From the NCBI GenBank assembly GCA_016717335.1, contig JADKFS010000019.1:248001-312000 (forward strand): a stretch of DNA of 64,000 bases, in the 5' to 3' direction. This stretch comes from Candidatus Ribeiella danica. GTDB lineage: Bacteria; Chloroflexota; Chloroflexia; Chloroflexales; Roseiflexaceae. The notes below the pieces were generated by a model. That model was given only the letters and a program-made list of their open reading frames with translations. It ran no database searches and was not told where the DNA came from. The position numbers and the translations under genes are program-made. Of the stretch, positions 36,842 to 45,347 are shown piece after piece (the stretch's first letter is position 1; the number at the start of each line of letters is the position of its first letter).

Positions 36842-37618
36842 CTACTGCTTTGCCAAGAGATCGTCGAGAACGCGCCGCCAGGTCGCGTAGGGCTGCGCGC
36901 CGACGAGCAGCTTGCCGTTGACCAGGAAGCTCGGGGTGCTGCGCACGCCAAGCTGGGCCGCCTCGCGAAAATCGGCCTCGATCGCCGCAGCGTGGCGATT
37001 GGTCTCGACGCACTGCTGCAGGCTGGCGACGTCGAGCCTGAGCTCGTCGGCATAGCCGAGAAACGTCTGGAAGTCCGCGGTGCCCCCGCCGCCCCAGGCC
37101 TGCTCGCCGGCGCCCTGGAACAGCCGGTCGTGCATTGGCCAGTAGCTGCCCTGGTCGCCCGCGCAGTTGGCCACGTGGGCAGCCAGCAGGGCGCTGGCGT
37201 GGATGTCGACCAGCGGAAAGTCCCGGTACACGAAGTAGACCTTGCCGGTGGCGATGTACTGCTGCTCGAGCTGCGGCTTCGTCTCACGGACGAAGACATC
37301 GCAGAACGGTCACTGGTAGTCGCCGTACTCGATCACCGTGATCGGCGCGCTCGGGTCGCCGATCGCGCGCGGGTCGAGCGCAGCCTGGTCGGCCTCGGCC
37401 GGGTCGGGTGCGGCCGGCTGCCCAGCAACGGGCCTGGCCATAGTCAGCCCGACCGTCGGCTGCGCGCCGGCCGGGGGGGATGTGGGTGCGGCGCGCGGCG
37501 GCGCCTCGGGGCCGCAGGCGGCGAGCAGCAGCGCGGGCAGCCAGAACAGTAGAAACCGCATGCCCAGCGTGGACATGCGGCTGCTGATCCGGGTCGGTCG
37601 TAAAGAATGTTGTGTCAT
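36842..37618 (-). CDS. DsbA-like thiol-disulfide lipoprotein with in-frame TGA at the catalytic Cys (candidate selenoprotein, UPFC)
   Basis: The frame runs 259 codons from ATG 37618, which overlaps the upstream stop (ATGA), to 36842. Its only interruption is TGA at 37312-37310, codon 103. The reading around it is VIEYGDYQ-[TGA]-PFCDVFVRETKPQ. In this family the position is the first Cys of the CPFC redox pair, so TGA replaces exactly the nucleophile while Cys106 is kept. The N-terminus has a lipobox (LPALLLAACGPE) for outer-face anchoring, then a Pro/Ala linker and a DSBA fold (VYRDFPLVDIHAS, FLVNGKLLVGAQPY). A SECIS-like hairpin follows the TGA. Alternatives are a nonsense mutation or a base-call error. 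If TGA stops translation, only an inactive stub is made. Confidence 0.85.
37271..37304 (-). promoter_or_regulatory. Candidate bacterial SECIS element
   Basis: On the mRNA, starting 6 bases after the UGA, CUGCG pairs with CGCAG (outer 5 bp), then an AUGU/C internal loop, then CUUCGUC pairs with GACGAAG (7 bp, no mismatch) and closes a CGUGA loop. The loop begins 22 bases after the UGA and has G as its second base. Known bacterial SECIS elements have an apical loop 16-37 bases from UGA with a G in its first two positions, and this fits. The fold was paired by hand; no energy was calculated. Confidence 0.65.
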
Positions 37619-38124
37619 CGTTCGAACAGCTCGACTTCTTCAGGGTTGCGCTGGCGGCGGTAGGGTTGGCGCAGCGCGCCGACCGAGCCATCGTCGCCGC
37701 AGTACGGGCAGACCGACCATGTCAGGTCGATCACCCGGTCGCAGGCGCCGCAGCGGCGGCGCAGCGAGGTGTGGCAGTGCGGGCAGACCACGAACTCGGG
37801 CTCGATGCCGCGCTGGCAGTGTGGGCAGACAAACTTCTCTTCGAGGTCGCGCCGGAGGTACTCTTCTTCGAGCGAGCGCTCGTACTTCTCAGTCAGAGTC
37901 TGGCGCGGGCGCAGGATCAGATGCAGCACGACGCCGGCGAATGGCAGCAGCAGCGCCAGCGCGACCGCCAGCACCTGGACGATCACGTCGTCGCTGCGCG
38001 AGTGGATATCGCGGTAGGTCCAGAGCACCGATGCGGCCCAGAGCAGCACGATATAGGCGCCCAGCGCCCAGCCGACGATCGTCAGGATCGGGACGACATT
38101 TGTAATAATCGAGCGAATATCCAA
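37615..38124 (-). CDS. Membrane protein with C-terminal double zinc ribbon
   Basis: A 169-residue protein. Two membrane helices lie at residues ~8-35 and ~45-72 (VQVLAVALALLLPFAGVVLH), then a charged helix (LTEKYERSLEEEYLRRDL). Three CxxC-type knuckles follow (CPHCQ, CPHCHTSLRRRCGAC, CPYCG), forming zinc ribbons on the cytoplasmic side. It is translationally coupled (ATGA) to the DsbA-like gene. No function is known for this architecture. Confidence 0.8.
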   Translation of the reverse strand: MDIRSIITNVVPILTIVGWALGAYIVLLWAASVLWTYRDIHSRSDDVIVQVLAVALALLLPFAGVVLHLILRPRQTLTEKYERSLEEEYLRRDLEEKFVCPHCQRGIEPEFVVCPHCHTSLRRRCGACDRVIDLTWSVCPYCGDDGSVGALRQPYRRQRNPEEVELFER

Positions 38125-38317
38125 AGCTTCAGCTCCTCTTTTGGTAGGGCCGTCGTGGCAAAGCTACCGCGGCAACCCCGCCGGGGAGGTTCGCAGGGGC
38201 CTGACCCCTCCGTTTTCCCTGGTTCCGATACCGTCTATTCTCGCTCACCCGCACGAAAAGTCAAGTGGCGCCAACTGACGCCAAGCTGACACAGAAGGGC
38301 AAGAACGGTGCCGCGAC

Positions 38318-38647
38318 CTACAGCCGCGCGACGCCCTCGGTCTTGAGCACGAATACCGTCGCGCCGCCGATCTGCACCTCGATCGGCGACGGCGGGTAGA
38401 ACTCGCCGGACTCGGCCACCGGCGGCAGCGGCGAGACATAGCGCGTGCGGGTGTTGCAGTGCTCGCGGATGCTCTGCAGCAGCGGCTCGATCTGGTAGTC
38501 TTCCACGGCGATCAGCAGCGTGACGTTGCCCTCGCGCAGAAAGCCGCCCTCGCTGCTGACGCGCGTGACGCGGTGACCCTGCGCGGTCAGAGCCTCGAGC
38601 AGCTCACCCGCATCCTGTCGCTGAACCACGGCAAGTACGAGTTTCAT
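38318..38647 (-). CDS. darA: Cyclic-di-AMP receptor, PII-like (DarA/PstA)
   Basis: A 109-residue protein matching the DarA family: MKLVLAVVQRQDAGELLEAL at the start, then the typical T/S-G-GFLREGNVTLLI segment (VSSEGGFLREGNVTLLIAV) and a C-terminal VFVLKTEGVARL strand. These PII-like trimers bind cyclic-di-AMP. Directly upstream is tmk, as in Bacillus (tmk-darA). No diadenylate cyclase gene lies in the window, so the signal's source must be elsewhere. Confidence 0.9.
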   Translation of the reverse strand: MKLVLAVVQRQDAGELLEALTAQGHRVTRVSSEGGFLREGNVTLLIAVEDYQIEPLLQSIREHCNTRTRYVSPLPPVAESGEFYPPSPIEVQIGGATVFVLKTEGVARL

Positions 38648-38737
38648 AGGCTGTTGCCTTCTGCTAGTGCGCTTGCCGCGCAGTGGCTTGGTGGCCGCTT
38701 CCGAGCGAAGTCATCGCCAGACCCCTAGCTTTGCTCG

Positions 38738-38767
38738 AACGTTCGAATGTTGGAATGTTTCAACGCT
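38738..38767. repeat. Reiterated-word repeat, GAACGTTC/GAATGTT type
   Basis: CGAACGTTCGAATGTTGG and further AATGTTTCAACG words follow the end of tmk. It belongs to the same word family as 11941-11981 and 45304-45340. Confidence 0.7.
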
Positions 38768-39529
38768 CTACGGCGCCGTCGGCTCCAGCGTCTGGATATG
38801 CTCCAGCCAGGGGGTTAGCTCGCGGCCGATCTGCTCGGCGAGCGCGTCGATCGACTGACGGGCGTCGACGAGGCGCCAGCGCGCGGGCTCCTGCTCGATC
38901 AGCTGGCGGTAGCCGTCGGCGACGCGGCGATGGTACTCGACCTCGCGCGCGTCGAGCCGGTTCCACTCCACCGCTCCGTCGCGCAGTGGCGCAGCGGGCG
39001 GGCGGGGTGGCGCAATAATGGGCTCCTCACTCGCTCGCCCGATCGCTCCCTCGCCCCCGCGCCCCTTTGCCAGATCGGCCTGGCGCTTGCGGCGCTTGCG
39101 CTCCAGCCCCTCGTCGGCGGTCAGATCGAGATAGATCGTCACGTCGGGGAGCAGCCCCCCGGTGGCCGCCTGCGTGATCATGCGCAGCTCTTCGAGGTTG
39201 TGCCCCAGCCCGTAGCCCTGGTAGGCGTAGGTCGAGTCGGCGTAGCGATCGCACAGGACGATCCCGCCCTGGTCGAGGTAGGGGCGGATGACCTGGCTGA
39301 CCAGCTGGGCGCGGGCGGCCGAGAACAGCAGCATCTCGGTCGTCGGCGCCATCTCGGTGTGCTGGAGGTCGAGGACGATTCGCCGGATCAGGTCGCCGAT
39401 GCGCGTGCCGCCCGGCTCGCGTACCAGAATCACGGGGTAGCCGCGGGCGTGCAGGTGCTCATAGAGCAGCCGGGCCTGCGTGCTCTTCCCGCTGCCTTCG
39501 GGGCCTTCGAATGTGACAAATAGGCTCAT
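38768..39529 (-). CDS. tmk: Thymidylate kinase with an insertion
   Basis: A 253-residue protein that phosphorylates dTMP to dTDP. It has a P-loop FEGPEGSGKSTQARLL, a DRY-type motif (LCDRYADSTYAYQGYG) and the lid region LDLTADEGLERKRRKR. Bacterial Tmk is usually about 205-215 residues. The excess is a Gly/Glu/Pro-rich insert at about residues 158-188 (GRGGEGAIGRASEEP, then PPRPPAAPLRD) in the lid, encoded by repetitive G-rich DNA. The frame is kept. Confidence 0.93.
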   Translation of the reverse strand: MSLFVTFEGPEGSGKSTQARLLYEHLHARGYPVILVREPGGTRIGDLIRRIVLDLQHTEMAPTTEMLLFSAARAQLVSQVIRPYLDQGGIVLCDRYADSTYAYQGYGLGHNLEELRMITQAATGGLLPDVTIYLDLTADEGLERKRRKRQADLAKGRGGEGAIGRASEEPIIAPPRPPAAPLRDGAVEWNRLDAREVEYHRRVADGYRQLIEQEPARWRLVDARQSIDALAEQIGRELTPWLEHIQTLEPTAP

Positions 39530-39534
39530 AGTGT

Positions 39535-39604
39535 GGGGACTAGGGGCTAGGGGCTTGGGACTAGAGGTTCGTGTCAGCCTCTAGTCCCGCGTCCCAAGGC
39601 CCTA
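39535..39604. repeat. Reiterated-word hairpin, GGGGCTAG/CTAGTCCC type
   Basis: The left arm repeats GGGACTAGGGGCTAGGGGC and more (39535-39567); the right arm CCTCTAGTCCC...CCCTAG (39578-39604) is partly complementary around an 11-base loop. It fills the gap between tmk and the R3H ATPase gene. Confidence 0.8.
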
Positions 39605-41287
39605 GCTTCGATAAATCTTCACCCGTCGATTCGGCTCACGGCCGCGGCTCTCGGAGTTGACATTATACCGCTCCGCAAGCTGATGCTGCAAGCGGCGCAC
39701 GTAGCTCTCTCGCGGCGCCAGCTCGACCGCGCTGCGCTCGCCGTTGATCACCTGGCTGATCGCCTGCTCGGCCTCCAGCATCGCGTCGGTCACGTGGCGC
39801 CCGCCGGCCGCCGCTGCGGCGGCCGTGCTGCGGCGCGTCGGCACCGACACCAGCTCGTCCTCATCCTCGCCCGCATTAATGTTGAAGATATCGGCGAGCT
39901 GGCGCTCCATCTGCGTGATCGTATTGTTCCGCAGCACGTAGACCGGCACGCCGCGGTCTTCGGCCTGGCGCACCCGCTCCGAGCCCTGGCGGTAGTAGCT
40001 CTTGAGGGTCATGACCATGGTCGCCTCGCTCATATCGCGGACGATCGTAGCTGGCACGTGCAGGTTTCCGATCGCGCGCTCGAGCCGGTCGCGGCTGACG
40101 CCGAACGGGTAGATTCGCTGCTGTGGCGTGCTGGGCAGCGCCGGGGTGGCGGCCAGGCCAGCGCGCGCGCGGTTCCGCCCACCGTTGCGGTCGCCCCTGC
40201 CGTCGGTATTGCGCTGCCAGCCGTCGCCGCGCCGTCCGCCGTACTGGCCGATCTCGCCGGCCTCGCGCGCCAGCAGGTGCCCGGCCTCGATCTGGATCTG
40301 CCCATCGGCGTCGCGGGTGCGGATCTCGGCCAGCGGCTCTTCGCCGCGCAGGATACTGTCGACCGCGCTGGCCACGTCGCTGTAGACTGCGACGCGATCC
40401 CAGCTCTGGATCTCGACCAGCACGTCGAAGGTTGGCGGGGCCTTGCGCTCGAGCACGGTCTTCTGCGTGCCGCGGCGGCGGGCCTCCTCGTCGCCCAGCG
40501 TGACCGCCTGGATGCCGCCGATCAGGTCGGAGAGCGTCGGGTTCGACATCAGGTTGTCGAGCGCGTTGCCATGGGCCGTGCCGATCAGCTGCACCCCGCG
40601 CTCGGCGATCGTGCGGGCCGCCAGCGACTCGAGCTCGGTGCCGATCTCATCGATCACGATCACCTCGGGCATGTGGTTCTCGACCGCCTCGATCATCACG
40701 GCGTGCTGCTCGGAGGGACGCGGCACCTGCATGCGCCGCGCGCGCCCGATGCCGGGGTGCGGGATATCGCCGTCGCCCGCGATCTCGTTCGAGGTGTCGA
40801 CGATCACCACGCGCTTGCGCAGCTCCTCGGCCTCGACGCGCGCGGTCTCGCGCAGCATGGTCGTCTTGCCGACGCCCGGCTTGCCGAGCAGCAGCAGGCT
40901 CTTGCCCGACTCGACCAGGTCGCGAATGATCGCGATCGTGCCCAGCACCGCCCGGCCGACCCGGCAGGTCAGGCCGATCACCTTGCCGGCGCGGTTGCGG
41001 ATGGCCGAGATGCGGTGCAGCGTGCGCGGGATGCCGGCGCGGTTGTCCTCGCCGAAGACGCCAATGCGATGGATCACATAATCGATATCGTCCTGCGCGA
41101 CCTCGCGGTCGCTCAGAAAGCGCTCGCGGCTGCGGTAGCGCGCCTCGGGCAGGCGCCCTAGGTCCATGACGATCTCGAGCAGATCTTCCTTCTGGTCGGG
41201 CCCATCGTCCAGCGCCTGCTGGACGTGCAGCGGCAGCGTCTCCAGGAGCAAATCTATATTACTGGTAATCGTCCGTGTCTCTGCCAT
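39602..41287 (-). CDS. SpoIIIAA-like AAA ATPase with C-terminal R3H domain
   Basis: A 561-residue protein. The ATPase core has Walker A LLLGKPGVGKTTMLRETARV (about residue 135), VVIVDTSNEIAGDGD, VIVIDEIGTELESLAART (Walker B) and QLIGTAHGN. A Gly/Arg-rich linker (about residues 340-370) leads to a second domain with DMSEATMVMTLKSYYR and a final R3H single-strand nucleic-acid-binding domain (about 500-561). The family is common in Cyanobacteria, plastids and Chloroflexota and resembles SpoIIIAA; its biological role is not established. Its ATG touches the stop of the upstream GNAT-like gene. Confidence 0.86.
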   Translation of the reverse strand: MAETRTITSNIDLLLETLPLHVQQALDDGPDQKEDLLEIVMDLGRLPEARYRSRERFLSDREVAQDDIDYVIHRIGVFGEDNRAGIPRTLHRISAIRNRAGKVIGLTCRVGRAVLGTIAIIRDLVESGKSLLLLGKPGVGKTTMLRETARVEAEELRKRVVIVDTSNEIAGDGDIPHPGIGRARRMQVPRPSEQHAVMIEAVENHMPEVIVIDEIGTELESLAARTIAERGVQLIGTAHGNALDNLMSNPTLSDLIGGIQAVTLGDEEARRRGTQKTVLERKAPPTFDVLVEIQSWDRVAVYSDVASAVDSILRGEEPLAEIRTRDADGQIQIEAGHLLAREAGEIGQYGGRRGDGWQRNTDGRGDRNGGRNRARAGLAATPALPSTPQQRIYPFGVSRDRLERAIGNLHVPATIVRDMSEATMVMTLKSYYRQGSERVRQAEDRGVPVYVLRNNTITQMERQLADIFNINAGEDEDELVSVPTRRSTAAAAAAGGRHVTDAMLEAEQAISQVINGERSAVELAPRESYVRRLQHQLAERYNVNSESRGREPNRRVKIYRS

Positions 41288-42282
41288 TATGACCTCGCAT
41301 CCTCGCTGATCGAGGAGATCGTAACGATCGGACCGCGTGGCTCGGGGATGGGCTCGATCCCGGGGATCAGGCTGGGGCGCCGCACCGCCACGGTGGTTTG
41401 TTTCAGCAGCAGCGCCTGCTCGCCGATCGGCTGGAAGCCCAGGTCGCTGGCCGGCGCGAGCAGCTCGCTCTGATATTCTCTCAGCAACAAATAGACCGGC
41501 AACGTATCGGGGAGCTGGCCGAGGCCGAAGCGCATGACGTCGGTGACGATATCGCGCACGTCGGGGTGGATCAGGATGGTCAGCACGTGCGCGGCTGGGC
41601 CGCTGGTCAGGCGCAGCGCGGCGATCAGGTTATCGTCGGAGCCAAGCACCCAGCCGCGCCGGCGTGGGCGGCGCCAGCTCTGGGTCAGCGGCAGCTGCCA
41701 GTCGCGCGCCACGCGCGCCTCGGCCTGCTGGACCGCGTAGGGGGTGATCATGCCGTAGAGCCGGTGGATCGCCCAGTCATTCCGGCGGGTCTGCGGGCGC
41801 ATCGGCGCGAGCGTGATGCCCTGGTCCCAGTCCGGCCCCTCCAGCCGCATGACGATCTGCTGGGCGTAGCCGGCGAAGCCGAGCTGCCGGAAGATCTCGC
41901 GCAGCTCCTCGTGGCGCTGCGAGAGCGCTGCGTAGAGCCGCTGCACGCGGTGGTGGCCGGCGTGAACGCACAGCCGCTCGACGATTCGGAACCAGACGTC
42001 GGGGTCAGTCGGGTGGCCTTTCCCTCCGCCGTAGGCCGAGAGCATGACGATATCCTGCTCGGGCCGACCGCTGCGCCCGACCGCCTGGGCTGCCGCACGC
42101 ATACTGCGCTCGCGGTAGACCAGCGTCGCGCCGTCGCGGCCGCTGCCCTCGAGCATGCAGCGCAGCGCGAACAGAAACTGGCGATGCGGCTGGGCCAGCA
42201 TCGCCTCGTTATAGAGCCAGACCTGGCTGCGCGGCTTGCGCCGCAATGTCCAGAGGTCACCAGGTGTGACGGGTCGGATCAT
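41287..42282 (-). CDS. GNAT-like acyltransferase, hypothetical
   Basis: The start MIRPVTPGDLWTLRR (42282) is preferred over ATG 42339, because the 19 extra residues (KLNIKNSELDY...) are encoded by a word repeat. Two tandem alpha/beta units with GNAT-like rhythm are visible: YAALSQRHEELREIFRQLGF and VLTILIHPDVRDIVTDVMRFGL with YQSELLAPASDLGFQPIG. A degenerate acetyl-CoA loop is possible. Substrate unknown. It sits between pdxT and the R3H ATPase on one strand. Confidence 0.65.
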   Translation of the reverse strand: MIRPVTPGDLWTLRRKPRSQVWLYNEAMLAQPHRQFLFALRCMLEGSGRDGATLVYRERSMRAAAQAVGRSGRPEQDIVMLSAYGGGKGHPTDPDVWFRIVERLCVHAGHHRVQRLYAALSQRHEELREIFRQLGFAGYAQQIVMRLEGPDWDQGITLAPMRPQTRRNDWAIHRLYGMITPYAVQQAEARVARDWQLPLTQSWRRPRRRGWVLGSDDNLIAALRLTSGPAAHVLTILIHPDVRDIVTDVMRFGLGQLPDTLPVYLLLREYQSELLAPASDLGFQPIGEQALLLKQTTVAVRRPSLIPGIEPIPEPRGPIVTISSISEDARS

Positions 42283-42289
42283 ATAATCC

Positions 42290-42366
42290 AGTTCTGAGTT
42301 TTTGATGTTGAGTTTTGAGTAACTCGCGCTCAAACTCAAAACTCAAAACTTAGAACTCATAACTCT
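42290..42366. repeat. Reiterated-word hairpin, GAGTTTTGA/TCAAAACTC type
   Basis: GTTCTGAGTTTTTGATGTTG and GAGTTTTGAGT (42291-42320) face ACTCAAAACTCAAAAC and TTAGAACTCATAACTC (42334-42366). It overlaps the end of pdxT. It is AT-rich, in contrast to the surrounding ~67% GC sequence. Confidence 0.8.
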
Positions 42367-42929
42367 AGAAAATAGCGATGAAACCGATCGTCGCCGGTCA
42401 GCTCCGGGTGGAAGCATGTCGCGAGCAGATGGTTCTGCTGCGCGGCGACGATCCGCCCGTCGGCGAGGCTGGCCAGCGTCGTAACGTTTGCGCCGGGCGA
42501 CTCCAGGATCGGCGCGCGGATGAACACAGTGTGCAGCGGCTCCTCGCCGATCGCCGGGACCAGCAGGTCGACCTCGAAGCTGTCGAGCTGGCGGCCGAAG
42601 GCGTTGCGGCGGGCCGTGATATCCATCAGGCTGAGCGACGGCTGGCCGGCCGGCCGGCCCTCGGCGATCTGCTTCGCCATCAGGATTGCGCCGGCGCAGG
42701 TGCCCCACAGCGGCATCCCGCGGCTGGCGCGCTCGCGGATCGGATCGAGCAAGCCATACAGCACCAGCAGCTTGCCGATCGTCGTGCTCTCGCCCCCTGG
42801 AAGAATGAGACGATCGACCAGCTCAAGATGTTTCGGCAGCCGCACCTGCAATGTCGGCGCGCCAATGCGCCTGAGAGTCTCCTCGTGCTCGCGGAAATCG
42901 CCCTGGAGGGCGAGAATGCCTACTGTCAT
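42357..42929 (-). CDS. pdxT: Pyridoxal 5'-phosphate synthase glutaminase subunit
   Basis: A 190-residue class I-like glutaminase: MTVGILALQGDFREHEETL, LILPGGESTTIGKL, the nucleophile Cys in GMPLWGTCAGAILMAK, and the His/Glu pair in CFHPELTGDDR. It supplies ammonia to PdxS in the PdxS12-PdxT12 complex. It follows pdxS on the same strand at ~100 bases, with a word-repeat hairpin in the gap. Confidence 0.96.
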   Translation of the reverse strand: MTVGILALQGDFREHEETLRRIGAPTLQVRLPKHLELVDRLILPGGESTTIGKLLVLYGLLDPIRERASRGMPLWGTCAGAILMAKQIAEGRPAGQPSLSLMDITARRNAFGRQLDSFEVDLLVPAIGEEPLHTVFIRAPILESPGANVTTLASLADGRIVAAQQNHLLATCFHPELTGDDRFHRYFLEL

Positions 42930-42935
42930 AATTTA

Positions 42936-43025
42936 GTAGTAGTAGTCAGCAGTCAGTAGTCAGAACGACAGTGAGATTCAACGAAGTTCATTGGTACTGA
43001 CGTCTGATATCTGACTACCGGCTAC
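42936..43025. repeat. Reiterated-word hairpin, AGTAGTCAG/CTGACTAC type
   Basis: Left AGTAGTAGTCAGCAGTCAG (42936-42965) and right TACTGACGTCTGATATCTGA...ACCGGCTAC (42994-43025). The same word family recurs at 51427-51514. It lies inside the pdxS-pdxT operon. Confidence 0.8.
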
Positions 43026-43029
43026 TCAA

Positions 43030-43911
43030 TTACCAGCCTCTCCCTGCGAGCAACTGGCCTTCGGCGAGCGAGCTGACGCTAATGCCGACCATCGGCTCGC
43101 CCAGGCCCTTGCTGACCTCGGCGATGATCTCGGGCTCGTTGTAGTGGGTGGTCGCCTCGACGATCGCGCGGGCGCGCTTGGCCGGGTCGCCCGACTTAAA
43201 GATGCCCGAGCCGACGAACACGCCGTCGACGCCGAGCTGCATCAGCAGCGCCGCGTCGGCCGGGGTGGCGATGCCGCCGGCCGCGAAGTTGACCACCGGC
43301 AGCTTGCCCGCCTCGGCGACCTGGCGGACCAGCTCGTAGGGCGCCTGCAGGTTCTTGGCGGCGGTGAACAGCTCGTCCTCGTCCAGCGTGCGCAGGCGGC
43401 GGATCTCGTCGAAGACCGTGCGGGCGTGGCGCACCGCCTCGACGACGTCGCCGGTGCCGGCCTCGCCCTTGGTGCGCAGCATCGCGGCGCCCTCGGCGAC
43501 GCGCCGCAGCGCCTCGCCCAGGTTGCGGCAGCCGCACACGAACGGCACCTTGAACTTGTGCTTATTGATATGGTGCTCCTCGTCGGCTGGCGTGAGCACC
43601 TCGCTCTCGTCGATGTAGTCGATGCCGAGCGCCTCGAGCACCTGGGCCTCGACGAAGTGGCCGATCCGCGCCTTAGCCATCACCGGGATGGTGACCGACT
43701 CCATAATCTTGAGAACGAGCTCCGGGTCGCTCATCCGGGCGACGCCGCCCTGGATGCGAATATCGGCGGGCACTCGCTCGAGCGCCATCACCGCCACAGC
43801 GCCGGCCTCCTCGGCGATGCGCGCCTGCTCGGGCGTGACGACGTCCATGATCACGCCGCCCTTGAGCATCTGGGCCAGGCCGGCCTTTGTCGTCCAGGTT
43901 GACTTATCCAT
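43030..43911 (-). CDS. pdxS: Pyridoxal 5'-phosphate synthase subunit PdxS
   Basis: A 293-residue protein; start MDKSTWTTKAGLAQMLKGG (43911) with GAGGAG upstream. TIM-barrel PLP synthase with VMALERVPADIR, MAKARIGHFVEAQ (catalytic Lys), ADEEHHINKHKFKVPFVCG and VNFAAGGIATPADAAL. It builds PLP from ribose 5-phosphate, glyceraldehyde 3-phosphate and ammonia. It is first in pdxST, transcribed from the promoter at 43961-43989. Confidence 0.97.
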   Translation of the reverse strand: MDKSTWTTKAGLAQMLKGGVIMDVVTPEQARIAEEAGAVAVMALERVPADIRIQGGVARMSDPELVLKIMESVTIPVMAKARIGHFVEAQVLEALGIDYIDESEVLTPADEEHHINKHKFKVPFVCGCRNLGEALRRVAEGAAMLRTKGEAGTGDVVEAVRHARTVFDEIRRLRTLDEDELFTAAKNLQAPYELVRQVAEAGKLPVVNFAAGGIATPADAALLMQLGVDGVFVGSGIFKSGDPAKRARAIVEATTHYNEPEIIAEVSKGLGEPMVGISVSSLAEGQLLAGRGW

Positions 43912-43960
43912 TGCAGCAAGCTCCTCGGTACCGGGTATTTTTGCTAGAATATTCGTTACT

Positions 43961-43989
43961 ATTCTACCATACGCGGGGATGGGCGGCAA
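43961..43989 (-). promoter_or_regulatory. Sigma70-type promoter for pdxST
   Basis: Reverse strand: TTGCCG (43989-43984), a 17-base spacer and TAGAAT (43966-43961), 50 bases before the pdxS start. Confidence 0.65.
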
Positions 43990-44021
43990 CGCAGCGGCGA
44001 TGCCCCGGGAGCGCCGGCAGG

Positions 44022-44050
44022 TTGCCAGCACCCCACCCCCATGCTATAAT
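44022..44050 (+). promoter_or_regulatory. Sigma70-type promoter for tRNA-Gln
   Basis: TTGCCA (44022-44027), a 17-base spacer and TATAAT (44045-44050), 24 bases before the tRNA. Confidence 0.8.
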
Positions 44051-44074
44051 GCAGCCGCGGTGGACGGTCGACTC

Positions 44075-44148
44075 TGCCGGGTTGTGTAATGGCAGCACTG
44101 CGGACTTTGGATCCGCCTGTCCAGGTTCGAGTCCTGGCCCGGCAGCCA
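44075..44148 (+). tRNA. tRNA-Gln (anticodon TTG)
   Basis: A 74-base tRNA with encoded CCA. Acceptor arms TGCCGGG and CCCGGCA are fully paired. The anticodon stem GCGGA/TCCGC holds loop CTTTGGA, anticodon TTG, reading CAA. The T-arm is CCAGG-TTCGAGT-CCTGG. The discriminator base is G. Confidence 0.96.
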
Positions 44149-44271
44149 AGCTCAGTTTGAGGACATGCCTCGACGTTTCGCCGGTGATATACAGCAGACC
44201 GCCTCGGCCGATTGCGGCGATGAGGTCACCTTGCGCAGTGAAGAAATTGTTTCTTCGCTGTTTTTTTTGAC

Positions 44272-45303
<1,032 letters not shown>

Positions 45304-45321
<18 letters not shown>

Positions 45322-45340
45322 ACGTTGGAACGTTCTAACG
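45304..45340. repeat. Reiterated-word repeat, GAACGTT type
   Basis: CAACGTTCGAACGTTTGAAC, then GTTGGAACGTTCTAACG. It covers the end of the GlmU-like gene and reaches to 8 bases from the prs start. Confidence 0.75.
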
Positions 45341-45347
45341 GAGAGAC

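Noticed and set aside
42936..43025. Possible CRISPR-like array from the repeated AGTAGTCAG words
   Set aside because: The repeats are only 7-9 bases, directly adjacent, without unique spacers of constant length; the same holds for the other word-repeat sites.
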